6,752 bases of DNA from JBEKZQ01 sp049509675 (GTDB taxonomy: Bacteria > Planctomycetota > Planctomycetia > Pirellulales > Thermoguttaceae). This document shows, in pieces, positions 1 to 5,207 of this stretch. Position 1 is the first letter of the stretch; each line of letters opens with the position of its first letter. The notes under the pieces are model-generated. The model made no database searches, was not told the DNA's origin, and saw nothing but the letters and a program-made list of their open reading frames with translations. Both the position numbers and the translations under genes were made by a program. Location: positions 1 to 6,752 of the forward strand of contig JBEKZQ010000347.1 in assembly GCA_049509675.1 (NCBI GenBank). Reading direction: 5' to 3'.

Positions 1-20
1 CGTTTCGGAGGCAAAGAACC

Positions 21-704
21 ATGCAATGGTCACCGCTGAACTATTTCCCGCTGACCCTGCCCTTCTTGCTGATTCTCTCGCTGCTGGCGATTGCGGTCAT
101 CGGCCTGATCGAGTTTCAGATCCTGGCCTATGCCTACGAGAAGATCGGCGTGCCGTCGCGCTACGTGTTGCTGTTGCTGGTGCTCTCGCTGTTGGGGGCC
201 TACGTGAATATCCCCGTCGCGCAGCTTCCGGAGAAGGAAGTGATGGCCGGTCGGGTCGTGAATTTCTTCGGCATGCAGTACGTGGTTCCCCAGGTGCTGC
301 ACTGGCCGGCAACGGTGATCGCCGTGAATGTGGGCGGGGCCATCATGCCCACCTGTCTGTCGATCTTCTTGCTGATAAAGAACCGGGTATTTCTGGCCGG
401 CCTGATCGGAGTGACCGTGGTAACCATCGTCGTCCATCTCTCGGCGCGACTCGTGCCCGGGATCGGAATTGCCACGCCGATGCTGATACCGCCGCTGGTG
501 GCGGCGGCTATTGCGCTGTTGCTCTCACCCAAGCATTCGCCGGCCGTGGCCTACATTGCCGGCAGCCTGGGAACGCTGCTGGGGGCCGATCTGCTCAACC
601 TGGACAAGATCCAAGGGCTTGCCGCCCCGGTGGTTTCGATCGGCGGCGCCGGCACGTTCGACGGCATCTTCCTCACCGGCATCGTGGCCGTGCTGCTGGC
701 GTGA
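21..704 (+). CDS. DUF1614-family integral membrane protein
   Basis: A 227-residue, strongly hydrophobic protein. Likely membrane spans lie near residues 11-38, 47-63, 97-118, 123-142, 150-168, 173-190 and 207-227. The C-terminal block (about 188-227) has GADLLNL followed by SIGGAGTFDGIFLTG, which I recognise as the signature of DUF1614 proteins; the family has no established function to my knowledge. The conserved Asp residues in GAD and TFDG inside an otherwise apolar segment could be functional, but that is inference. The start at 21 is supported by GGAGG at 7-11 with a 9-base spacer. The gene converges on the beta-barrel gene and has no same-strand neighbour within the window, although its upstream side is cut off by the window edge, so it could be the last gene of an operon. 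The length fits a complete family member. Confidence 0.8.
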   Translation: MQWSPLNYFPLTLPFLLILSLLAIAVIGLIEFQILAYAYEKIGVPSRYVLLLLVLSLLGAYVNIPVAQLPEKEVMAGRVVNFFGMQYVVPQVLHWPATVIAVNVGGAIMPTCLSIFLLIKNRVFLAGLIGVTVVTIVVHLSARLVPGIGIATPMLIPPLVAAAIALLLSPKHSPAVAYIAGSLGTLLGADLLNLDKIQGLAAPVVSIGGAGTFDGIFLTGIVAVLLA

Positions 705-737
705 CGGCGGCGAAGCGAAGCAATCTGCCAAGCGGCC

Positions 738-764
738 AAAACCATCGCCCGGCGCGCGGTGGTT
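738..764 (-). terminator. Candidate intrinsic terminator between convergent genes
   Basis: Bases 741-748 pair with 756-763 (8 bp, one G-T wobble at 745/759, 7-base loop), and A740-T764 can extend the stem. Read on the minus strand, the hairpin is followed directly by TTTT (complement of 738-741), the shape expected of an intrinsic terminator for the gene ending at 802. Read on the plus strand only TT follows, so it is a weaker stop for the DUF1614 gene. The remaining bases of the 97-base gap show nothing else recognisable. Confidence 0.45.
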
Positions 765-801
765 GCGGAGATTGCGACCTGCGGGAATCACGAGAGGTCG
801 T

Positions 802-1869
802 TCAGAATACGAATTCCAGGCTCGCGGCGGCGCCTTGATAGAAGGCGGTGGCGGAAGAGTTGATGTCCGCCGATAGCGGCGACATCAGCGCCGTGCTCGA
901 ACCCTGGTTCGGCGCCAGCGCCACTCCGTAGAGCCACATCAACTCGTAGCCGACCCGAACGGAGAAGAACTGGCTGAAACGATAGGCAATCGTCAGGCCC
1001 AGTTCTCCCACGAAGGAGGCGCGGTCCTCGCAGGCGCTCAAGGTCGTGCCGGCCAGCGGCGAGTAGCTGCCCTGGTCGGCATGGTTGCCGTAGATCCCCG
1101 CCTTGGCCAGCCCTTCCAAACGCAGTTGTCCGCCGGCCGGATTGAAGTATGGCTCCACGCCGACCTGAAAGCCGTACAGGTAGTTGTTGGTGTGGTTGCC
1201 GAGGAAGCCCATCTCGGGCGGCGGATCAAGTCGCCACAACTCCAGCCGCTCGTGAAGCTGCAGCGTGCGAAATCCCAAAATGAGCGGTATGCCCTCGGCC
1301 ACTTGCGGACGCAGATTCAACTCGACGTTGTACAGCCGCGAGCGGTACGCGACCTGTTCGGCCGATCCCGGCACCGCGGCGCCGAAGCCCACGAACTGCA
1401 CGCCGGTTGGATCGCTGGCCGTCCGCGATGCATCGAAACCGTCGATGCCGAAATAGCGGAACTCCAACTCATTCGCCTGGCTCAAGGGCGCCAGGACCGT
1501 GATGTCCAGTCCGGCGTGGGTGCCCAGTTCGAGATCGGCCGTATCGAGCAATACGGCCTGGTCGCCGAGGCGGAAGATCCGGCTGGAAGGTTGCGCCGTG
1601 GCGCGGCTGCGCGTGAGGATCAGGGCCCCGGCCCGGATCGTGCCCAAGAGGGACGGCCCCGGCACCGCGCCGTCGCACAACGTCAGGTCGTCGCGGTTCC
1701 AAGGCCAGAGGCGACCGCCGTCCACTTCGGCCACCATGTTGCCGCTGAGGTCGACCAATTGTCCCAGCGTCGCCGTGGGATCGGCCGCCGTCGCCAGATC
1801 GGCGGCCACGGTTCCCATCGGCAAGCACGCCGAGAGAAAGACGGCAAGGAGGACGGTAATGCGATCCAT
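802..1869 (-). CDS. Exported outer-membrane beta-barrel protein, BBP7-like
   Basis: A 355-residue protein with an N-terminal export signal (hydrophobic residues 4-16) and a C-terminus ending LEFVF, a terminal aromatic typical of outer-membrane barrels. The second half alternates polar and apolar residues in strand-like segments, with phrases such as YNVELNLR, GFRTLQLHERLE, NYLYGFQVGVEPYF, ASFVGELGLTIAYRFS and VRVGYELMWLYGVALAPNQ. These resemble the planctomycete BBP7 beta-barrel group (PF07585) as I know it; this is pattern recognition, not an alignment. The signal is ambiguous: LSAC at residues 12-15 fits a lipobox, while TVAA-D at 20-24 fits signal peptidase I cleavage. The barrel-like C-terminus favours the latter. 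The start is supported by AGGAG (complement of 1879-1883), 9 bases upstream of the ATG. The gene is divergent from the SMP-30 gene. Likely role: a structural or pore protein; substrate unknown. Confidence 0.68.
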   Translation of the reverse strand: MDRITVLLAVFLSACLPMGTVAADLATAADPTATLGQLVDLSGNMVAEVDGGRLWPWNRDDLTLCDGAVPGPSLLGTIRAGALILTRSRATAQPSSRIFRLGDQAVLLDTADLELGTHAGLDITVLAPLSQANELEFRYFGIDGFDASRTASDPTGVQFVGFGAAVPGSAEQVAYRSRLYNVELNLRPQVAEGIPLILGFRTLQLHERLELWRLDPPPEMGFLGNHTNNYLYGFQVGVEPYFNPAGGQLRLEGLAKAGIYGNHADQGSYSPLAGTTLSACEDRASFVGELGLTIAYRFSQFFSVRVGYELMWLYGVALAPNQGSSTALMSPLSADINSSATAFYQGAAASLEFVF

Positions 1870-2011
1870 TCGACGGATCTCCTGCGCGGAAGGCAGAGGC
1901 CCCGTGGTTCGTGTGCCCGAAGAGGAGAAGAGCGGAAAGATACCGTGGCGGGCCGTTCTCGTCCAGTCAAAATGGGGTATTCAGCAAGTTTGACCGCAAG
2001 ATGGAACGGAT

Positions 2012-2102
2012 CGTGGGGCGGGGACCGGGGGGCGTGGGGCGGGGACCGGGGGGCGTGGGGCGAGGGGCGGGGACCGTACGACCTCACGCCTCACGCCCCA
2101 CG
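2012..2102 (+). repeat. G-tract tandem repeat with strong G-quadruplex motif and overlapping hairpin
   Basis: Two perfect 21-bp copies (2012-2032 and 2033-2053) of a CGTGGGGCGGGGACC-type unit are followed by a degenerate third copy (2054-2075). Between 2015 and 2072 there are nine runs of four to six G, separated by loops of only 1 or 3 bases (C, ACC, CGT, C, ACC, CGT, CGA, C). The last part can also form a hairpin: 2054-2062 pairs perfectly with 2094-2102 (9 bp), and pairing can extend imperfectly inward. It lies in the divergent gap between the beta-barrel and SMP-30 genes. The open plus-strand frame through it, giving WGGDRGA repeats, is taken as non-coding. Confidence 0.85.
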
Positions 2103-2130
2103 GGTTGTAGCACTACGGCCCATGAACGCT

Positions 2131-2136
2131 TACAAT
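2131..2136 (+). promoter_or_regulatory. Possible -10 box for the SMP-30-like gene
   Basis: TACAAT matches the bacterial -10 consensus at five of six positions and lies 32 bases before the chosen start codon. The best -35-like word, TTGTAG at 2105-2110, is 20 bases away, which is longer than ideal, so this is a weak call. I found no convincing promoter pair for the divergent beta-barrel gene: a minus-strand TTGACT (complement of 1963-1968) has only a TATCTT 22 bases downstream. Confidence 0.3.
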
Positions 2137-2157
2137 AACCGTTTTACCCAGGCTTTC

Positions 2158-2162
2158 AGGAG
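2158..2162 (+). promoter_or_regulatory. Ribosome binding site that decides the SMP-30 start
   Basis: AGGAG ends directly against an ATG at 2163, which would leave no spacer, but is 6 bases before a second in-frame ATG at 2169. The downstream ATG is therefore the better start. Confidence 0.75.
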
Positions 2163-2168
2163 ATGCCC

Positions 2169-3062
2169 ATGCGAAAAACGACCTGCTTTACGGCCCTGTG
2201 TCTGCTCTTGCACGTTTCCTTGGCCCGCTCGGCGGACGAGATCATCGCCCCGGGTGCAAAGCTGGAGAAACTGGCCGGGGGGTTCGCGTTCACCGAGGGC
2301 CCGGCCGCCGACGCCCAAGGCAATGTGTTCTTCACCGACCAGCCCAACGACCGCATTATGAAATGGAGCGTGGACGGCCAACTCACCACGTTCCTCAAGC
2401 CGTGCGGAAGGTCCAACGGACTGTGTTTCGACGCCCAAGGCGACCTGTGGGCCTGTGCCGACGAGAAGAACGAACTTTGGCGGATCGACCGGGCCGGCAA
2501 GGCCACGGTCGTCGTCAAGGACTATCAAGGCAAGTTGCTCAACGGGCCCAACGACGTTTGGATTCGCCCCGACCAGGGACTGTACATTACCGATCCCTAC
2601 TATCAGCGGCCGTATTGGAAGCGCGGGCCGAAAGAGCAGGGCGAGCACGTATACTATCTTTCGCCCGATCGCCGCCGCTTGATCCGCGTGGTGGACGACA
2701 TGAAGCAGCCCAACGGCATCATCGGCACTCCGGACGGCAAGACGCTGTACGTCTCGGACATCGGCGCCGGTCGCACCTTCGCCTACGACATCCGCCCGGA
2801 CGGCACGCTGGCCAACAAGCGGCTGTTCTGCAAATTGGGCTCCGACGGCATGACCATCGACGACCGGGGAAATGTCTATCTGACCGGCAAGGGGGTCACC
2901 GTGTTCGACGGCACGGGCCGGCAGATCAAGCATCTGCCCATCGACGAGCCGTGGACCGGAAACATCTGCTTCGGCGGCCGGGACATGCACACGCTCGTCA
3001 TTACCGCCAGCCGCGGGCTGTATGCCATGCGTATGCAGGTGCGCGGCGTCGGCAGCCAATGA
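2169..3062 (+). CDS. Exported SMP-30/gluconolactonase/LRE-like protein
   Basis: A 297-residue protein of the SMP-30/gluconolactonase beta-propeller family. Members bind a divalent metal and typically hydrolyse sugar lactones. Residues 1-21 form a signal peptide (basic RK, hydrophobic core, cleavage near ARS-ADE), so it acts outside the cytoplasm. The family metal and substrate positions appear to be present: Glu43 in FTEGP, Asn128 in NGPND, Asn182 in QPNGI and Asp226 in SDGMTID, matching in order the Glu18, Asn103, Asn154 and Asp204 of animal SMP-30. Blade-like repeats of the form DxxGNVFFTD, DAQGDLWAC, PDQGLYITD, PDGKTLYVSD and DDRGNVYLTG run through the chain. Length is normal for a complete enzyme. 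It is a single gene, divergent from the beta-barrel gene. In planctomycetes many such paralogues are linked to carbohydrate breakdown; the substrate here cannot be read from sequence. Confidence 0.88.
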   Translation: MRKTTCFTALCLLLHVSLARSADEIIAPGAKLEKLAGGFAFTEGPAADAQGNVFFTDQPNDRIMKWSVDGQLTTFLKPCGRSNGLCFDAQGDLWACADEKNELWRIDRAGKATVVVKDYQGKLLNGPNDVWIRPDQGLYITDPYYQRPYWKRGPKEQGEHVYYLSPDRRRLIRVVDDMKQPNGIIGTPDGKTLYVSDIGAGRTFAYDIRPDGTLANKRLFCKLGSDGMTIDDRGNVYLTGKGVTVFDGTGRQIKHLPIDEPWTGNICFGGRDMHTLVITASRGLYAMRMQVRGVGSQ

Positions 3063-3090
3063 AAGCTGGCCCAGACCGACGAACTGTTAG

Positions 3091-3192
3091 CCCGGATTAT
3101 TCATTAACACATTGAGTAGCACAGGCATCTTGCCTGTGTTCCCTGGACACAGGCTGGAAGCCTGTGCCACGTCAACTTGTGAATAATCCGGG
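3091..3192. mobile_element. 102-bp MITE-like palindromic element
   Basis: Perfect 13-bp terminal inverted repeats (CCCGGATTATTCA at 3091-3103 and its complement at 3180-3192) are flanked on both sides by TTAG (3087-3090 and 3193-3196), which could be a 4-bp target duplication, or a TA duplication if the ends are read one base further out. Inside are two tight hairpins sharing the CACAGGC stem: 3120-3127 with 3131-3138 (8 bp, 3-base loop), and 3148-3155 with 3159-3166 (8 bp, 3-base loop). The left half resembles the reverse complement of the right half over most of its length. There is no coding capacity. It lies 28 bases after the SMP-30 stop codon. Confidence 0.6.
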
Positions 3193-3216
3193 TTAGCCGT
3201 CCACGCAGATTTGTTG

Positions 3217-3278
3217 GGTGCCACGGTTGGCTTGCCCAACGGTGTTTTCCGCACTGCTGGCAAGCCAGCAGTGGCACC
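3217..3278. repeat. Paired-hairpin intergenic repeat (second copy of the architecture)
   Basis: Outer 8-bp inverted repeat GGTGCCAC (3217-3224) and GTGGCACC (3271-3278). Inside lie two hairpins: an imperfect one around GGTTGG-CTTG-CCCAAC (3225-3240), and a perfect 10-bp stem CACTGCTGGC (3252-3261) paired with 3264-3273 across a 2-base gap. The design matches the elements at 3091-3192 and 6684-6752, though the stem sequence differs. It occupies the space between two convergent genes and could also act as a transcript end for either. Confidence 0.7.
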
Positions 3279-3281
3279 ACC

Positions 3282-3305
3282 CGTCGGCAGCCAGTGAAAA
3301 CCGGC
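3282..3305 (+). repeat. Direct repeat of the SMP-30 gene 3' end
   Basis: These 24 bases match 3047-3070 at 21 of 24 positions, including the shared 12-base start CGTCGGCAGCCA and the TGAAA that carries the SMP-30 stop codon (TGA at 3060-3062; equivalent TGA at 3295-3297). The two copies bracket both hairpin elements, 235 bases apart. Confidence 0.7.
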
Positions 3306-3310
3306 GCAAT

Positions 3311-3742
3311 TTACATGCTGGTGCCCGGGGCCGGGGCAGGAATAGGAGCCACGGGGGCGGGCGCCGGCGCGGGCGGCAGCGACGGGGGCGCCTGGTTCGG
3401 ATCGGCTGGAGCCGGGGTCGGCGACGTTGACGACGGCGGATAGTAATACTGCTGTGTCGTCGGGGCCGGTTGCGTATATACCGGCGCCGGCTGCACGTAG
3501 GTCGGCGCGGCGTAGACGGGCTGCGGGGCCACGTAGACCGGCGGGGGGGCCACATAGACCGGCGCCGGAGCCACGTACACCCGGTACGGATAGGAATACG
3601 GATACGGATAGTAATGCGGACGGTATCCGTAGGCCGGCACGCCAATGCCGATCCCGACGCTAACGCCGCCCGCTTGGGCCGAAGCCGAAAGGGCTAAAAC
3701 GGCAAGCGCTACCGCCACGAACAACACTTTTCTAGTCATCAT
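3311..3742 (-). CDS. Small exported Tyr/Pro-rich protein with VYVAPxP repeats
   Basis: A 143-residue protein with a clear signal peptide: MMTRK, hydrophobic residues 6-18, and cleavage expected after AQA at residue 24. The mature part starts with a Gly/Val segment (25-35), then a Tyr/Pro stretch (YPYPYSYPY at about 45-53). Three perfect 7-residue VYVAPxP units follow (55-75), then degenerate units (VYAAP, TYVQPAP, VYTQPAP) to residue 94, and finally a Pro/Ala tail (102-139). At the DNA level the units are 21-bp repeats (about 3461-3580). It has no Cys in the mature part and no enzymatic motif; it is probably an extended surface or envelope protein, function unknown. AGGAG (complement of 3751-3755) with an 8-base spacer selects the ATG at 3742; a longer in-frame version from 3835 lacks such a site and would bury the signal peptide. 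Proteins of this composition are common as hypotheticals in planctomycetes. Confidence 0.8.
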   Translation of the reverse strand: MMTRKVLFVAVALAVLALSASAQAGGVSVGIGIGVPAYGYRPHYYPYPYSYPYRVYVAPAPVYVAPPPVYVAPQPVYAAPTYVQPAPVYTQPAPTTQQYYYPPSSTSPTPAPADPNQAPPSLPPAPAPAPVAPIPAPAPGTSM

Positions 3743-3750
3743 TGTAAACT

Positions 3751-3755
3751 CTCCT
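3751..3755 (-). promoter_or_regulatory. Ribosome binding site that decides the Tyr/Pro-rich protein start
   Basis: The minus strand reads AGGAG 8 bases before the first of two adjacent ATG codons (3742 and 3739). It favours the first and rules against the longer open frame beginning at 3835. Confidence 0.75.
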
Positions 3756-3937
3756 ATATCTTGGTTCCCAACGGCTATCCATCGGCAGATCCCACTGCCG
3801 AACTTGATGCCCACCCAGGCGAGCCTCTTTCCCAAGGCAGAGAATAAATCATTATCTGCTCATGTTTTAGCATCACCGGTGCCCGCCGGAGCAAGGCGCC
3901 CATCATACCCGCACTGCTTCGCGGATGCAAGAGAAAT

Positions 3938-3956
3938 CTCTGCTCCAGAAGCAGAG
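3938..3956. promoter_or_regulatory. Stem-loop upstream of the methyltransferase promoter
   Basis: CTCTGCT (3938-3944) pairs perfectly with AGCAGAG (3950-3956) across a 5-base loop, 21 bases before the -35 box. No T-tract follows, so a terminator is unlikely; it could be an operator palindrome. The rest of the 271-base divergent gap (3743-4013) is locally AT-richer around 3841-3880, with a minus-strand GATAAT (complement of 3851-3856) that may be a -10 for the Tyr/Pro-rich gene but has no visible -35, and a small 6-bp hairpin at 3783-3800. Confidence 0.35.
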
Positions 3957-3977
3957 GTCCCCCTACGTCAGGTTCCG

Positions 3978-4014
3978 TTGACTTCCGTTCGCCTGGGCAT
4001 GTATGATGCGCGCA
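3978..4014 (+). promoter_or_regulatory. Sigma-70-type promoter for a leaderless methyltransferase mRNA
   Basis: TTGACT (3978-3983) and TATGAT (4002-4007), each one mismatch from consensus, are separated by 18 bases. Standard spacing (+1 seven bases after the last -10 base) puts the transcription start at 4014, the A of the ATG. The direct repeat TTCCGTT at 3973-3979 and 3983-3989, ten bases apart, overlaps the -35 box on one face of the helix and could be an operator. Confidence 0.6.
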
Positions 4015-4931
4015 TGAACGAGAGTGTGAAGGATTATGGCCAGTGGGGCGTGCCCCACCCGATCCCGTATCAGGGGAGCAAGCGGAATCTTGCGCCGATC
4101 ATCCTTTCCTACTTCCCTCCGCACGTTTTCCGGCTTGTGGAACCGTTTGCGGGCTCGGCGGCAATCTCACTGGCGTCCGCTTACCGCCGCCTGGCAGATC
4201 GGTTTCTCATCAACGACGCCCACACCCCGATCATTGACCTTTGGCGGGAGATCATCGACAGGCCCGAGGAGTTGGCGACCAAGTACCGGCGACTGTGGCA
4301 GGCTCAGCTTGGGCAGGAGCGACAGTATTACGATATCGTCCGCGGGAAGTTCAACCAGACTCACAAGCCCGAATACTTCTTGTACCTTCTGGCGCGTTGT
4401 GTCAAGGCTGCCATTCGGTACAACGGGGACGGAGAGTTCAACAACAGCCCGGACAACCGGCGTAAGGGCGCGCACCCGGAGACGATGCGGGAACGCATCG
4501 TGGGAGCGGCGATGCTCTTACAGGGACGAACCCAAGCCAGTGCGGTTGACTATCGGGAAGTCCTGAGCAAGTGTGATTCGTCCGACTTGGTTTACATGGA
4601 CCCGCCCTACCAAGGCGTCTGCAAGAACCGGGACAATCGGTACTGCCCCAAAATTGACCACAGGCAGTTTTGCGAGAGTCTTGCCGCGCTGAATGACAAA
4701 GGATGCATGTTCGTTGTCAGCTATGATGGCCGAACAGGCGACAAGACGTACGGTGAACCCTTGCCGGAAAGCTTGAACCTGGCCCATATCGAGGTACACG
4801 CGGGGCGGTCAACTCAGGCGACGTTGTTGGGCCGGGACCATGACACATACGAATCGCTCTACCTCTCGCCAGCTCTGGCTGCGGTAGTATCTTTGGGCAA
4901 GAAGAAGGCGCAGCTCGAATTCGCGTGGTAA
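4014..4931 (+). CDS. D12-class (Dam-like) adenine-N6 DNA methyltransferase
   Basis: A 305-residue member of the MethyltransfD12 family, which transfers a methyl group from S-adenosylmethionine to N6 of adenine in a specific DNA site. Motif order is that of alpha-class enzymes: PYQGSKR (19-24, motif X), VEPFAGSAAISLA (42-54, AdoMet-binding motif I), an acidic turn INDAH (66-70), the target-recognition region around RYNGDGEFNNS (135-145), catalytic DPPY (196-199, motif IV), then VVSYDGR (234-240) and the C-terminal HAGRSTQATLLGR block (262-274). Length is typical for Dam-like proteins. No ribosome binding site precedes either in-frame ATG (3999 or 4014); the promoter position selects 4014 as a leaderless start. 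No restriction endonuclease is visible on either side, so it may be an orphan regulator, a defence remnant or part of a mobile segment. Recognition of GATC is plausible from the family but not shown. Codon use looks less GC-biased than its neighbours by eye. Confidence 0.9.
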   Translation: MNESVKDYGQWGVPHPIPYQGSKRNLAPIILSYFPPHVFRLVEPFAGSAAISLASAYRRLADRFLINDAHTPIIDLWREIIDRPEELATKYRRLWQAQLGQERQYYDIVRGKFNQTHKPEYFLYLLARCVKAAIRYNGDGEFNNSPDNRRKGAHPETMRERIVGAAMLLQGRTQASAVDYREVLSKCDSSDLVYMDPPYQGVCKNRDNRYCPKIDHRQFCESLAALNDKGCMFVVSYDGRTGDKTYGEPLPESLNLAHIEVHAGRSTQATLLGRDHDTYESLYLSPALAAVVSLGKKKAQLEFAW

Positions 4932-5207
4932 GTCGTTCCAGCCAGGGTGCTGCCGCAAAACTGGCCGGACCGCGAAGTATGGTGTGTTCCACCCGTTATT
5001 GCCACTGTGCAAGGAAGAAAATCGGCGATTTTTGACGTTGTGTCGCAGGCGGGTTCCGGGCAGAATGCAGCACCCAAGCCAAGCCTCACCGTTTTCCAGC
5101 AGTAGAAAGGGAATTTGGGCCGATCGGGAAGAACTCCGCCCCTGCCAGCCGCAGGACGTGGCCCGACAGGGAAAAAGCGGAAGATCGGCCGGACCAGGAG
5201 GGAACCG
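4932..5207. other. 276-base gap between methyltransferase and protease genes
   Basis: No gene is supported here. It holds an AT-rich odd palindrome at 5018-5032 (AAAATCG-G-CGATTTT, followed by one more T), which could be a weak terminator for the methyltransferase (a 6-bp stem with a GGC loop). It also holds an 8-bp inverted repeat (GGCCGATC at 5118-5125 and its complement at 5183-5190) enclosing a smaller CCTGC/GCAGG stem. The right arm lies just before the ribosome binding site of the next gene, so the leader may be structured. I could not find a promoter with good spacing; TTGACG at 5032-5037 has no partner -10. Confidence 0.5.
5196..5201 (+). promoter_or_regulatory. Ribosome binding site of the thioredoxin-protease gene
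   Basis: AGGAGG, a full Shine-Dalgarno match, stands 6 bases before the ATG at 5208. It sets the start there and rules out the in-frame TTG at 5115. Confidence 0.9.

Noticed and set aside
1963..1968. Minus-strand TTGACT as a -35 box for the beta-barrel gene
   Set aside because: The only -10-like word (TATCTT) is 22 bases downstream, outside normal spacing.
1081..2361. Long plus-strand open frame (426 codons) antisense to the beta-barrel gene
   Set aside because: It is rich in Arg, Gln and His with no domain, lacks a ribosome site, and runs through the G-tract repeat into the SMP-30 gene; it is a GC-driven shadow of real genes.
2130..3059. Minus-strand open frame opposite the SMP-30 gene
   Set aside because: No family resemblance, and the plus strand encodes a complete beta-propeller with a signal peptide and metal ligands.
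3091..3278. Repeated hairpins considered as a CRISPR array
   Set aside because: Stem sequences differ between units, there are no regularly spaced identical repeats with unique spacers, and no cas genes are present.
3645..4013. N-terminal extension of the methyltransferase frame by about 120 codons
   Set aside because: The extension overlaps the Tyr/Pro-rich gene on the other strand, has no homology-like content, and the family's conserved motif X already lies close to ATG 4014.
4061..4253. Five GATC sites in the first 240 bases of the methyltransferase gene, possibly self-regulatory
   Set aside because: GATC is frequent throughout the window because of codon use, and the enzyme's target is not known, so the cluster is not convincing.
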